A stretch of 64,000 nt of DNA from CAHJXG01 sp965277495 (GCA_965277495.1 OZ255824.1:496001-560000), one strand, 5' to 3'. Shown: positions 52,067 to 61,156, numbered from the stretch's first letter. The notes: a model not told the origin generated them from the sequence alone. Numbers and translations: made by a program.

Positions 52067-52225
52067 ATGACACGCATCATCCTCTTGCTAGGCTTGTCCA
52101 TCCTGTCCGGTTGCGGGCTGGTCGCGGCGCCATGCCGTGTGACCTCGGCAGCGCTGAAGATCGTGCCGGTCGTGGGCCACGTTGCGGCAGCGCCGACGGA
52201 CGCCTGTGCGGACGTGATCGACTAG
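52067..52225 (+). CDS. Very small lipoprotein, 52 residues
   Basis: The start MTRIILLLGLSILSGC is a complete lipoprotein signal ending in the lipobox LSGC. The mature part is only about 37 residues (GLVAAPCRVTSAALKIVPVVG and a tail APTDACADVID), with three further cysteines in the whole protein. Small entericidin-like or DUF6726-like lipoproteins look similar, but I cannot assign it firmly. It begins 9 nt after the ABC-F stop. Confidence 0.65.
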   Translation: MTRIILLLGLSILSGCGLVAAPCRVTSAALKIVPVVGHVAAAPTDACADVID

Positions 52226-52454
52226 CCGCCCTCGCGCGCCGCCCGCGTCGCGATGGGCGTTCGATTCACGAACCGGAGCGGTAATTCTTGCACATTGCCG
52301 CAATGCGGCACCATTTGCCGCACGGGAAAACAGGACTCTGGCAAAACTTGCCGAGAGCCAATGCGAAAACGGCGGGATTTCAATTCTTGCTGTCTAGTTC
52401 GGGATGAGCCGCTCCTGCGGTATCCTACGTCAGCAGTCGACCCAAAAGCTGGCA
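52226..52454. other. Intergenic, AT-richer than neighbours, no convincing gene
   Basis: 229 nt between the lipoprotein and the HEPN remnant. A perfect 7-bp palindrome TGCCGCA-a-TGCGGCA sits at 52296-52310, with a third copy of the half site at 52316-52322. The minus-strand translation starting MPAFGSTADVGYRRSG resembles the meaningless translations of interspersed repeats often seen in alphaproteobacterial genomes, so a repeat remnant is possible. Confidence 0.4.
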
Positions 52455-53012
52455 TTAGGATCCTCGTAGCGCTGGTCGGAAGATGCGGTGTGGCAAGACT
52501 TCATTCCATTTGTCGGTCCACGCCTTTAAAAATCGCGCCGCGACTTCGGCTGCTTCGCTAGCCTCCTCACGGCTTGCACCCTGCAGACCGAAGCAAATCT
52601 TTTGGTCCATTCCGACAAAGTAGTCAGCCCTCATGCGATCATCGCGTGCCCGGTTCAACAAAGTCCCTGATGTCTTTATGAAGTTGTCGTCAAGGCTTTC
52701 AGCTAAAGCGATATAATGCTGGAGTACATGCTCGTGACTTGGCGGGACATCTTTACGCTTTCCAATGCCGCCAGATCTATAGAGCGCTGCAACTGCACAA
52801 AAGTGCATTGAGTGATACGCGGAATGAAGAGCGGCATTGGGTGCATTCCCTCATTCAGCAACGCCGATGGCCTCGCTCAAATGAATTGCGGCTTTCTGCT
52901 CTGCCTCATCCGCAAAGAATTCCCTTTCAGGTTCCGCAAGCGCGATAACAGGCGCTGGTCGCTCTTTATTAACATGCTTCTTTTTCGGGGGTTGTTTAGG
53001 ACCGCGTGCCAT
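52455..53012 (-). pseudogene. HEPN-domain protein with in-frame TGA (partner of the MNT gene)
   Basis: From ATG at 53012 the frame reads MARGPKQPPKKKHVNKERP and continues into EAEQKAAIHLSEAIGVAE, then a TGA at 52853-52851, then resumes in the same frame as GNAPNAALHSAYHSMHFCAVAALYRSGG and on to a stop at 52455. The parts after and before the TGA together match the HEPN/UPF0332-type layout (AxHSAYHSMHF, then SHEHVLQHYI, then LLNRARDDRMRADYF). A single C-to-T change (CGA to TGA) would explain the stop. Alternatively translation may restart at ATG 52808 and give a 117-residue protein lacking the first helix. The gene starts 21 nt after the nucleotidyltransferase stop. Confidence 0.7.
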
Positions 53013-53033
53013 CAATACTCGTTTAAAGAGTTG

Positions 53034-53402
53034 TTAAACAATCTCAATTCCGTCACGGGCGATATCTCTGGCAACTGGTATTGGTGATTGTGAGTTTACT
53101 GTGGAAGCGGTCAAGGCAATTGCCCGGATCGGAATCCCGGCGCGAACGTGAGGGTAGGCGATGTCCGATAAGACGTGTCCTAGCCGGGGCGGTGGAGTGG
53201 CATCATTGCTGAGCAGGACTGCGACATCGTAATCGCTCGTAGACTTAGCGCTGTGTCTCGCCCTCGATCCAAACAAAACGACATGCTCGACTTGGCCAGG
53301 GAGAGCTCGTTCAACTTCTGTACGGAATGCTCGCAGGCGAGCCGCTGCACGGCGCGAAATAGCCATCGCGAAGGAAGCATTCAACAGCGCAAGCTGGATC
53401 AT
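53034..53402 (-). CDS. MNT-type nucleotidyltransferase domain protein (antitoxin-like)
   Basis: A 122-residue small nucleotidyltransferase. The signature VVLFGSRARHSAKSTSDYDVAVLL has GS followed by the DxD metal pair, the core of MNT antitoxins that AMPylate or otherwise silence HEPN toxins. I start at ATG 53402, which has AGGG about 7 nt upstream; ATG 53366 (MAISRRAAARLRAF) is possible. The third catalytic acidic residue usually found on a later strand is not obvious. It is upstream of and probably co-transcribed with the HEPN frame. Base composition is lower in GC than the flanks. Confidence 0.75.
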   Translation of the reverse strand: MIQLALLNASFAMAISRRAAARLRAFRTEVERALPGQVEHVVLFGSRARHSAKSTSDYDVAVLLSNDATPPPRLGHVLSDIAYPHVRAGIPIRAIALTASTVNSQSPIPVARDIARDGIEIV

Positions 53403-53753
53403 GCGCAAACCCTATATGGATTCCTCATCCGGGACCAGACTGGATGTCCGCTCCCACCAAATTCGGTGATTGGATGCACAAAACCAACCCTTAATGCGAA
53501 TGGCCGGGGCACCCTCCTCCGCTTGGGTTCCGACAGTGCCAGGGTATGTCAAAAGATGCAGCTAGCTCTGGTCAGGAAACTTCCGCGGCAGAGATTGATG
53601 GCGAAATGCGCTCTCGGTTCGCCTGCTGCCGGAATCTCAGCAGCGATAGCAGCGGCATTGCCATGTAGTTGACTGCCGCCCTCCTTGCCATAGGCACCCC
53701 CTCGACTCCACGTGCGCTTGCGCCAATAAGACGGGATCACGAGGGGATTTTGG
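53403..53753. other. Intergenic between the MNT gene and glcB; divergent promoter region
   Basis: About 350 nt with no ORF I would call. It must contain promoters for the leftward MNT-HEPN pair and the rightward malate synthase. A possible -35 TTGACT occurs near 53668-53673 with a poor -10, so no promoter is called. GAGGGG lies about 8 nt before the glcB ATG. Confidence 0.4.
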
Positions 53754-55910
53754 ATGGACCGAACCGACGTTGCCGGCCTGAGGGTTGCGCGTGAACTGCA
53801 TGAATTCATTGCCGAAGCACTGCCAGGCACCGGTGTCGACGCCGAGGCCTTCTGGACCGGCTTCGCCGCCCTCGTGCAGGACCTTGCGCCGCGCAACGCC
53901 GAACTGCTCGCCCGGCGCGACGAGCTGCAGCGCCAGATCGACGACTGGCATGTCTCGCAGGCCGGCAAGCCGCACGATGAGGCGGGGTACCAAGATTTCC
54001 TGCGCGGCATCGGCTATTTGCTGCCGGAGCCTGCGCCGTTCGAGGTCGGCACGACGAACGTGGATGCGGAGATCGCTGGGATCGCCGGGCCGCAGCTCGT
54101 GGTGCCCGTGATGAATGCCCGCTATGCGCTGAATGCGGCCAATGCGCGTTGGGGCAGCCTTTACGATGCGCTCTATGGCACGGACGCGTTGCCTGAGACG
54201 GACGGGGCGGAGCGTGGCCGCGGCTTCAACAAAGTCCGTGGCGCTGCCGTCGTGAAGCGGGGCCGGGCCGTGCTGGACCTGGCCGTCCCGCTCGCCGAGG
54301 GTTCGCATGCGGAGGCGACGGGCTATGCGCTCAAGGACGGCGCGCTGGTGGTTTCGACCGGCAGCGGGTCGACGGGCCTCAAGACACCCAGCAAGTTCGC
54401 GGGCTACCGCGGCGACCCGGCTGCGCCGAGCGCGATCCTGCTGCGAAACAACGGCCTCTATCTCGAAATCCGCATCGACCGCGATCACCCGATCGGCAAG
54501 GACGACCCGGCCGGCGTCGCCGACGTGCTAATGGAATCGGCCATCACCACCATCCAGGACTGCGAGGACAGCGTTGCCGCGGTCGATGCGGCCGACAAGG
54601 TCGAGGTCTACCGCAACTGGCTCGGCCTGATGCAGGGCACGCTGTCGGCGTCGCTGGAAAAGGACGGCAAGCAGATCGTTCGCCGGCTCAATCCGGACCG
54701 CGAATACACCAAGCCGGACGGCAGCGCCCTGGTCGTGCCGGGCCGCAGCACCATGCTGATCCGCAACGTCGGCCACCACATGTACACCGACGCTGTGCTG
54801 GACGCCGACGGCAACGAGGTGCCGGAAGGCATGCTCGACGCGGCCGTCACCGCGATGATCGCGATGCACGACCTGCGCGCCACCGGTCCAATTCGCAACA
54901 GCCGTGCGGGTTCGGTGTATATCGTGAAGCCGAAGATGCACGGACCCGACGAGGTCGCACACGCCGCAGCCATCTTCACCCGCGTCGAGGCCATGCTGGG
55001 CCTAGCGCCCAACACCCTCAAGATGGGCATCATGGACGAGGAGCGCCGCACCAGCGCCAACCTCGCCGCCTGCATCCACGCGGCAGAGGACCGGGTGGTG
55101 TTCATCAACACTGGGTTCCTCGACCGCACCGGGGACGAGATGCACACTTCGATGGAGGCGGGCGCCATGATCCGCAAGAACGAGATGAAGGGCACCGCCT
55201 GGATCAAGGCGTATGAGGACCGCAACGTCGACATCGGCCTGGCATGCGGGCTGCGCGGCCGGGCGCAGATCGGCAAGGGCATGTGGGCGGCGCCCGACCG
55301 CATGGCGGAGATGCTGGAGCAGAAGATCGGCCATCCCCGCGCCGGCGCCAACACTGCGTGGGTCCCCTCGCCCACCGCCGCCACGCTGCACGCCCTGCAC
55401 TACCATCAGGTCGACGTGGCGGCCCGGCAGGCCGAACTGGCCGGGCACCCGCGCGGCACGCTGACGGACTTGCTGACCATCCCCGTGGCCGACCGTCCGA
55501 ACTGGGCGCCGGACGACGTGCAGCAGGAGCTTGACAACAACGTCCAGGGCATTTTGGGTTATGTGGTGCGCTGGATCGACCAGGGCGTCGGCTGTTCCAA
55601 GGTGCCGGACGTCCACGACGTTGGGCTGATGGAAGACCGCGCCACCCTGCGCATCTCGAGCCAGCACATCGCCAACTGGCTGCACCACGGCGTGGTGACG
55701 GAGGAGCAGGTGCGGGAGACGATGCGGCGCATGGCGGGCGTGGTGGACCGGCAGAACGCCGGGGACCCCAATTACCGCCCGATGGCGGCGAACCTCGATG
55801 GCCCGGCGTTCCAGGCGGCGTGCGACCTGGTGTTCAAGGGCCGTGAGCAGCCTAACGGCTACACCGAGTTCATCCTGCATGCCCGGCGCCGGGAGGCCAA
55901 AGCGGCATAG
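53754..55910 (+). CDS. glcB: Malate synthase G
   Basis: A 718-residue monomeric malate synthase that condenses glyoxylate with acetyl-CoA to malate. Family landmarks: NARYALNAANARWGSLYDALYGTDALP, LRNNGLYLEIRIDRDHPIG, ESAITTIQDCEDSVAAVDAADK, the active-site Arg in RNSRAGSVYIVKPKMHGP, Glu in MGIMDEERRTS, Asp in NTGFLDRTGDEMHTSMEAG and the C-terminal catalytic Asp region around GVGCSKVPDVHDVGLMEDRATLR. Isocitrate lyase is not in the window; hydroxypyruvate isomerase at 62.3 kb is the other glyoxylate-related gene here. Confidence 0.96.
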   Translation: MDRTDVAGLRVARELHEFIAEALPGTGVDAEAFWTGFAALVQDLAPRNAELLARRDELQRQIDDWHVSQAGKPHDEAGYQDFLRGIGYLLPEPAPFEVGTTNVDAEIAGIAGPQLVVPVMNARYALNAANARWGSLYDALYGTDALPETDGAERGRGFNKVRGAAVVKRGRAVLDLAVPLAEGSHAEATGYALKDGALVVSTGSGSTGLKTPSKFAGYRGDPAAPSAILLRNNGLYLEIRIDRDHPIGKDDPAGVADVLMESAITTIQDCEDSVAAVDAADKVEVYRNWLGLMQGTLSASLEKDGKQIVRRLNPDREYTKPDGSALVVPGRSTMLIRNVGHHMYTDAVLDADGNEVPEGMLDAAVTAMIAMHDLRATGPIRNSRAGSVYIVKPKMHGPDEVAHAAAIFTRVEAMLGLAPNTLKMGIMDEERRTSANLAACIHAAEDRVVFINTGFLDRTGDEMHTSMEAGAMIRKNEMKGTAWIKAYEDRNVDIGLACGLRGRAQIGKGMWAAPDRMAEMLEQKIGHPRAGANTAWVPSPTAATLHALHYHQVDVAARQAELAGHPRGTLTDLLTIPVADRPNWAPDDVQQELDNNVQGILGYVVRWIDQGVGCSKVPDVHDVGLMEDRATLRISSQHIANWLHHGVVTEEQVRETMRRMAGVVDRQNAGDPNYRPMAANLDGPAFQAACDLVFKGREQPNGYTEFILHARRREAKAA

Positions 55911-56001
55911 GGCCTGCGCTGCCCTCGTGGCTGGAACTACAGATGGCCGCGGGCGTTAGACGCCGTAACGACATAAGTTCCAATCAGGAAAGGACTGGTC
56001 C

Positions 56002-56169
56002 ATGGGCTTGATCTTGCTCGTCATCATCCTCGTCGTGCTGTTCGGCGGCGGCGGGTTTTACGGCTACAACCGCGGCTATTATGGCGGGCGGCATTACGGC
56101 GGCGGGCTGGGCCTGGTGCTTCTATTGATCATCCTGTTCCTGATTTTCGGGCAAGGCCGCTACTACTAG
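56002..56169 (+). CDS. Gly/Tyr-rich small membrane protein, 55 residues
   Basis: The reading frame MGLILLVIILVVLFGGGGFYG continues NRGYYGGRHYGGGLGLVLLLIILFLIFGQGRYY: two hydrophobic helices joined by a Gly/Tyr/Arg turn, an architecture of a hairpin membrane peptide. AGGA(AAGGA) precedes the ATG by about 9 nt. Not assigned to a family by eye, although similar tiny proteins are frequent in alphaproteobacteria. Its stop codon is directly adjacent to the stop of the convergent CNNM gene. Confidence 0.65.
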   Translation: MGLILLVIILVVLFGGGGFYGYNRGYYGGRHYGGGLGLVLLLIILFLIFGQGRYY

Positions 56170-57468
56170 CTAAATCTCGGCCGCCGGCTCCGGCTGCGCG
56201 CTCACGCGGGAGACCCGGCGGCCGTCCATCTCCATCACTTCGAACCGCCAACCGGCGAAGACGATGCGGTCCCCGGTGCTCGGCAGCCGCCGCAGCAGGG
56301 CCAGCAGCAGGCCGGCCAAGGTGTGATAGCTGCCCTCCGCCGGCAGGTCCGGCAGCTCCAACCGGGACTTGATCTCGTCGACTGGCATCGCGCCGTCGAG
56401 CAACAATGCTCCCGCTGCGGCGCCCTCCCCATCCGCCTGCGCGGCAGTCGGGTCGGCCGACTCGCCCACGATCGCCTTCAGCACGTCGGCCGCCGTGACC
56501 ACGCCCTCGAAGCTGCCATACTCGTCCATCACCAGCGCGAGGCCCAGCGGATCGCCCTTCAGCCGCTCCAGCGCGTCGAGCGCGGTCACGGTGTCGGGGA
56601 TCACCATGGCCTTGCGCATCGCCGCCGCCACCGACAGGTCGCCGCCGTCCAGGATGCGGTCCAGCACGTCCTTTGCCTGGATGACCCCCACGACGTTGTC
56701 GATCGATCCGTCGCACACTACGAACCGGCTGTGCGGCGTGGCCTTCAAAGTCGCCACAATGTCGCGCCGGGGGTCGGTGCGGTCGATCCAGGCGAGCTCG
56801 TTGCGCGGCGTCATGATGGCGCGCACCGGCTTGTCCGCCAGCCGCAGCAGGCGCTCGATCATGTCCCGCTCCTCGGTTTCGAGCACGCCTTCCTCGGCGC
56901 CCTCGGCCAGCAGCGCCTTTAATTCTTCCTCCGTGACCGCCTGCCGCTTGTCGTCGTGCCGTCCGAACAGGCGCAGCACCAGGGCGGAGGACTTGCCCAG
57001 CACCCAAACGATGGGGCCGCCGATGCGCGCGAGCCAGGCAAGCGCCGGCGCCACGGCCGCCGCCACCATCTCCGGACGGCGCAGCGCCAACTGCTTAGGC
57101 ACCAGCTCTCCGATCACCAGGGTCATGTAGGTCGTCAGCACCACGACGATCGCGAGCGACAAGCTGCCGGCGAACGGCGCGAGCGTTGGTATCGTTTCGA
57201 ACCATACCTCCAGCCGGGCGGTGATCCGCGCACCGCCGAACACGCCGGCCAGCACGCTGACGAGGGTAATGCCGACCTGCACCGTGGGCAGGAAGCGCTG
57301 CGGGTCGTCGGAGAGCAGGCGCGCGGTGGTGGCGCCGGCGACGCCCTGCCGTTCCAGCACCACCAGCCGTGCCCGGCGCACCGAGACCAGGGCCAGCTCG
57401 CTCATGGCGAACACGCCGTTAAGCACGATCAGCAGCAGCACGACGAGCAGTTCGAGGGTAAGTCCCAT
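56170..57468 (-). CDS. CNNM/hemolysin-C-like membrane protein with CBS pair
   Basis: A 432-residue protein in three parts. DUF21/CNNM membrane domain (residues 1-190) begins MGLTLELLVVLLLIVLNGVFAMSELALVSVRRARL, then a tandem CBS domain (DKPVRAIMTPRNELAWIDRTD through VLDRILDG, and a second copy ending EYGSFEGVVTAADVLKAIVG), and a C-terminal CorC_HlyC domain (RFEVMEMDGRRVSRV). Relatives transport or sense magnesium/cobalt. I start at 57468, where the family begins. Confidence 0.9.
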   Translation of the reverse strand: MGLTLELLVVLLLIVLNGVFAMSELALVSVRRARLVVLERQGVAGATTARLLSDDPQRFLPTVQVGITLVSVLAGVFGGARITARLEVWFETIPTLAPFAGSLSLAIVVVLTTYMTLVIGELVPKQLALRRPEMVAAAVAPALAWLARIGGPIVWVLGKSSALVLRLFGRHDDKRQAVTEEELKALLAEGAEEGVLETEERDMIERLLRLADKPVRAIMTPRNELAWIDRTDPRRDIVATLKATPHSRFVVCDGSIDNVVGVIQAKDVLDRILDGGDLSVAAAMRKAMVIPDTVTALDALERLKGDPLGLALVMDEYGSFEGVVTAADVLKAIVGESADPTAAQADGEGAAAGALLLDGAMPVDEIKSRLELPDLPAEGSYHTLAGLLLALLRRLPSTGDRIVFAGWRFEVMEMDGRRVSRVSAQPEPAAEI

Positions 57469-57593
57469 GCGGGGCGTTATAGGCGATCCCCGGCGAAAGG
57501 TCAGCACGCGGCCATGGCGGGCGCCGCCGCCACCCAGTTGCGCGAACCGGGGCCGGCGATTAAGCCGCAGGCCATCCATCGAGGAGCGTCGCC

Positions 57594-58076
57594 ATGACCC
57601 GGCCCTTGCCGCCATTCGCCATCGTGCTGGGAATCGCCGGCCTGCTGCCGTTCATCGCCTGCAGCCTGGGCGCGCTCAGCCTGTCGAGCGACGGCTCGAC
57701 GCGCTCGCTGCTGGCCCTGGTGGCGTACGGCGCCACCATCCTCGCATTCCTGGGCGGGGTGCACTGGGGTTTCGCCCTGGACGGCGGCGATACGCCGTCC
57801 GACCGGGTGCAGCGGGCGCGGTTCGGCCTGGGGGTGTTGCCCTCGCTGATCGGCTGGGCGGCGCTGCTGATCACGTTCATCGGCCTGCCGACCACCGGGC
57901 TGCTGGTGCTGACCGCCGGCTTCGTGGCGACGACCGTGGTCGAGGCGCAGGCAGCCCGCCGTGGCCTGATGCCGCAACGCTACATGTGGCTGCGCTGGGG
58001 ACTGTCGATCGTCGTCGTCGTGTGCCTGGTGTCCGTCTGCCTTGTCCGGGCCTTTGGCGGCCGGGTGGTGCTCTGA
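57594..58076 (+). CDS. DUF3429 family membrane protein
   Basis: A 160-residue protein with about five transmembrane helices. The family pattern is clear in AYGATILAFLGGVHWGFAL and GVLPSLIGWAALLITF, shared with eukaryotic TMEM69. Function unknown. Divergent from the CNNM gene with 125 nt between the starts. Confidence 0.85.
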   Translation: MTRPLPPFAIVLGIAGLLPFIACSLGALSLSSDGSTRSLLALVAYGATILAFLGGVHWGFALDGGDTPSDRVQRARFGLGVLPSLIGWAALLITFIGLPTTGLLVLTAGFVATTVVEAQAARRGLMPQRYMWLRWGLSIVVVVCLVSVCLVRAFGGRVVL

Positions 58077-58236
58077 GCGCGCTGCCGGACCGGGAGGCGG
58101 CGGTGGGCAGTCCCTGATCGCGCCATGGATAGATCCGGCCCCGCCTCGCCATGCCGGGCAGCGGATGATGGACAAATGGCGAAGTTGTTCTTAGCCTGCA
58201 ATAAGATTGAGACTGTCCGGCCAACCGTGAGGGGCG

Positions 58237-59268
58237 ATGAAGGTATTCTGGGACTCGGCGCAGCTCCTGCACGCGCCGCGCTTTTTCTTGCAGCGTGGGA
58301 TCGTCCGCAGCAATTTCGAGGCGCCGGCCCGTGCCGAGGCGTTGTTGCAGGGCTGCCTGGAACTCGGCCTGCAGCCGGCCATGCCCGCGCCGGTCGATCG
58401 TGGCGCGCTGGAGGCCGTCCATCCCGCTGCCTACCTCGACTTCCTGCGTGACGCGCCCGCCGCCTGGAGCCTGCTGCCGGATCACGGGCCGGAGCTGGTG
58501 CCGAACATACATCCCTCCCCGGAGATGCTGGCCAATGGCGCGCGGCCGGGCCAAACGGTGATTGGCCAGCTCGGCTGGCACACCGCCGACACGTCCTGCC
58601 CGATTGCCGCCGAGACCTGGCCGTCCGCCGTCGCAGCAGCAGCCTGCGCCATCGCCGCGGCCGATGCCGCCGCGGCGGGCGGGACCGCCTATGCGCTGAC
58701 GCGTCCGCCGGGCCACCATGCCTATCCGGCGCGGGCAGGCGGGCATTGCTATTTGAACAATGCCGCCATCGCCGCCCAACGCCTGGTGGACCGCGGCGCT
58801 GCGCGCGTTGCGGTGCTGGACATCGACAGCCATCACGGCAACGGCACCCAGGGCATATTCTGGGAGCGCGAAGACGTGCTGTTCGTTTCCGTGCACGGCG
58901 ACCCGAACGGATATTACCCCTGGTATGTCGGCCATGCCGATGAATGCGGCGGCGGCGTCGGCATCGATTGCAACCGGAACCTGCCGCTGCCGATGGGGAC
59001 CGGGGACGAAGGCTGGCTCGAAGCCCTGGATGCAGGGCTCGCAGCCATCGGGCGGTTTGGCGCCGATGTGCTGGTGCTCAGCCTGGGGTTCGATGCGTCG
59101 GAAAACGAACCGCTGAGTTTCCTGCGCGTCACTCCGGACGGTTTCGCCAAAGCGGCCCGGCGCATCGCGGCGCTGCGCCTGCCGTCCGCGATCGTGCAGG
59201 AGGGCGGCTATAACACCGAAACTCTCGGCATATTGCTGCAGGGGTTCCTTTCGGCCTACGCCGCATGA
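58237..59268 (+). CDS. Histone-deacetylase-fold amidohydrolase (acetylpolyamine amidohydrolase type)
   Basis: A 343-residue zinc amidohydrolase. The active-site His pair is in TRPPGHHAYPARAGGHCYLNNAAIAA, and zinc ligands are in VAVLDIDSHHGNGTQGIFWERED and LSLGFDASENEP. The sequence VSVHGDPNGYYPWYVGHADECG is characteristic of bacterial acetylpolyamine amidohydrolases. Its stop overlaps the comM start (ATGA at 59265-59268). Confidence 0.9.
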   Translation: MKVFWDSAQLLHAPRFFLQRGIVRSNFEAPARAEALLQGCLELGLQPAMPAPVDRGALEAVHPAAYLDFLRDAPAAWSLLPDHGPELVPNIHPSPEMLANGARPGQTVIGQLGWHTADTSCPIAAETWPSAVAAAACAIAAADAAAAGGTAYALTRPPGHHAYPARAGGHCYLNNAAIAAQRLVDRGAARVAVLDIDSHHGNGTQGIFWEREDVLFVSVHGDPNGYYPWYVGHADECGGGVGIDCNRNLPLPMGTGDEGWLEALDAGLAAIGRFGADVLVLSLGFDASENEPLSFLRVTPDGFAKAARRIAALRLPSAIVQEGGYNTETLGILLQGFLSAYAA

Positions 59269-60770
59269 GCCTCGCCCGGATACGCAGCTTTGCCTTCAGC
59301 GGCATCGAGGCGGTTCCGGTCGAGGTGCAGGTGCAAATCTCCTCCGGCCTGCCCGCATTCCTCGTCGTCGGCCTGCCCGACAAGGCCGTCGGCGAGGCGC
59401 GGGAGCGGGTGCGCGCCGCGCTGACCGCCATGGGCCTGTCGCTGCCGCCCAAGCGCGTGCTGATCAACCTGGCGCCGGCGGACCTGCTGAAAGAGGGCAG
59501 CCATTTCGACCTGCCGATCGCGCTCGGCGTGCTGGCCGCCATGGACGTGCTGCCGCGGGATGAGATCGCCGGATATGCCGCGCTGGGCGAACTTTCGCTC
59601 GATGGCGCCATCAACGCCGTCGCCGGCGTGCTGCCGGCGGCAATGTCGGCGTCGGCCCGCGACCTCGGCCTGATCTGCCCCGCGGTGCAGGGCGGCGAGG
59701 CCGCTTGGGCCGGGCGCATCGAAATCCTGGCCGCGCCCGACCTGCTGTCGGTCATCAACCATTTTCGCGGCTCGCAGGTGCTGGCCCCGCCCGAACCCGC
59801 CGGCACGCAGGAACGCGAGACCGGCCCCGACCTGGCCGAAGTGCGCGGCATGGAGACCGCCAAGCGCGCGCTGGAGATCGCCGCGGCGGGCGGCCACAAC
59901 ATGATGCTGATCGGCCCGCCCGGCGCCGGCAAGTCGATGCTGGCGGCCCGCATGCCGTGGCTGCTGCCCGACCTGCGCCCGGTCGACGCGCTGGAGGTCA
60001 GCATGATCCACAGCGTGGCGGGCCTGCTGGAAGGCGGGCGGCTGGTCATGCGTCCGCCGTATCGCGAGCCGCATCACGGCGCATCACAGGCCGCGCTGAC
60101 CGGCGGCGGCCAGCGCGCCAAGCCCGGCGAGGTCAGCCTGGCCCATCGCGGCGTGCTGTTCCTGGACGAGCTGCCGGAGTTCCCGCGTCCGGCCCTGGAA
60201 GCATTGCGCCAGCCCTTGGAGAGCGGACGCACGACGGTCGCCCGCGCCCTCGCCCACGTCACCTACCCGGCCCGCTTCCAGCTCATTGCCGCGATGAACC
60301 CGTGCCGCTGCGGCTACCTCGGCGACCCCGCGCGCGCCTGCAGCCGCGCGCCCCGCTGCGGCGAGGACTATCTGGCCCGCATCAGCGGCCCGCTGCTCGA
60401 CCGCATCGACGTGACTGTCCACGTGCAGCCGATCCCACCCACCGAGCTGTCCCGCGCCCCGCCCGGCGAGGCCAGCGCCGCGGTGGCCCCCCGCATCGCC
60501 ATGGCCCGGTCCGCCCAATGCAGCCGATACGGCGAGGACGGCCCGGCGACCAACGCCGAGGCCGAACTCGGCGCGATCGAGCTGCAGCCGGAGGCCCGCC
60601 TGCTGGCCGAAACGGTCGCCGAGAAGCTGCGCCTGTCCGCGCGCGGGTTCACCCGGGTGCTGCGCGTCGGACGCACCATCGCCGACCTGGCCGGCGCGGC
60701 CCAGGTGCGCCGGGCCGATGTGGCGGAGGCGTTGGCCTATCGCCCGCGCATCCCCGGACGGCCGGGCTAG
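59265..60770 (+). CDS. comM: YifB family Mg chelatase-like AAA ATPase (ComM)
   Basis: A 501-residue AAA+ protein; ComM is a hexameric helicase that promotes branch migration during natural transformation. N-terminal ChlI-like domain (SLARIRSFAFSGIEAVPVEVQVQISSGLPAFLVVGLPDKAVGEARERVRAAL), Walker A GPPGAGKSM (the P-loop ends KSM in this family), Walker B GVLFLDELPEF, and the zinc-ribbon-like NPCRCGYLGDPARACSRAPRC followed by ISGPLLDRIDVTVHV. Its TAG stop overlaps the yraN stop in a shared CTAG. Confidence 0.94.
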   Translation: MSLARIRSFAFSGIEAVPVEVQVQISSGLPAFLVVGLPDKAVGEARERVRAALTAMGLSLPPKRVLINLAPADLLKEGSHFDLPIALGVLAAMDVLPRDEIAGYAALGELSLDGAINAVAGVLPAAMSASARDLGLICPAVQGGEAAWAGRIEILAAPDLLSVINHFRGSQVLAPPEPAGTQERETGPDLAEVRGMETAKRALEIAAAGGHNMMLIGPPGAGKSMLAARMPWLLPDLRPVDALEVSMIHSVAGLLEGGRLVMRPPYREPHHGASQAALTGGGQRAKPGEVSLAHRGVLFLDELPEFPRPALEALRQPLESGRTTVARALAHVTYPARFQLIAAMNPCRCGYLGDPARACSRAPRCGEDYLARISGPLLDRIDVTVHVQPIPPTELSRAPPGEASAAVAPRIAMARSAQCSRYGEDGPATNAEAELGAIELQPEARLLAETVAEKLRLSARGFTRVLRVGRTIADLAGAAQVRRADVAEALAYRPRIPGRPG

Positions 60771-61156
60771 CCTTCCAAGCGGAAGGCGTCGGCGATGCGG
60801 CGCACGCGGCCGGCGTCGTCGACCAGCAGCACGTCGAATCGCACGCCGGCCCGGCCCCATTCGGGATGTCCTGCCAACGCGGCCTCGCCGGCAGCCAGCA
60901 GCCGGGCGCGCTGGCGAGGACCCAGGGCAAAGGCCGCCGAGTTCAGGTCCGGGCGGGCTTTCACCTCGATGAACGCCAGCAGCCCGTCCCGTTCGGCCAC
61001 GACATCGATCTCGCCGGCGCCCGTGCGCAAGCGCCGGGCCAGCACGACCCAGCCTTCGCGCTCAAGTGCGCCGCAAGCGGCTTGTTCGGCTACGACGCCC
61101 CGCGCCTGCGCGGCCCGGCCACGGTCGGCGGGGCCATGGTTGGCGAGGTCTCTCAC
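60767..61156 (-). CDS. YraN family (UPF0102) endonuclease-like protein
   Basis: A 129-residue protein with the restriction-endonuclease-like UPF0102 core: GVVAEQAACGALEREGWVVLARRLRTGAGEIDVVAERDGLLAFIEVKARP (the GEID...FIEVK catalytic-type motif), then ALGPRQRARLLAAGEAALA. I start at GTG 61156, which overlaps the upstream permease stop as GTGA (61153-61156). Role unconfirmed; frequently encoded near DNA-processing genes such as comM/dprA. Confidence 0.87.
   Translation of the reverse strand: MRDLANHGPADRGRAAQARGVVAEQAACGALEREGWVVLARRLRTGAGEIDVVAERDGLLAFIEVKARPDLNSAAFALGPRQRARLLAAGEAALAGHPEWGRAGVRFDVLLVDDAGRVRRIADAFRLEG

Noticed and set aside
52222..52561. Short ORFs on both strands downstream of the small lipoprotein
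   Set aside because: No ribosome site or domain. The minus-strand product starting MPAFGSTADVGYRRSG looks like a translated repeat remnant.
53253..53672. 139-codon plus-strand frame opposite and beyond the MNT gene
   Set aside because: Mostly antisense to the nucleotidyltransferase gene, with no recognisable domain and no ribosome-binding site.
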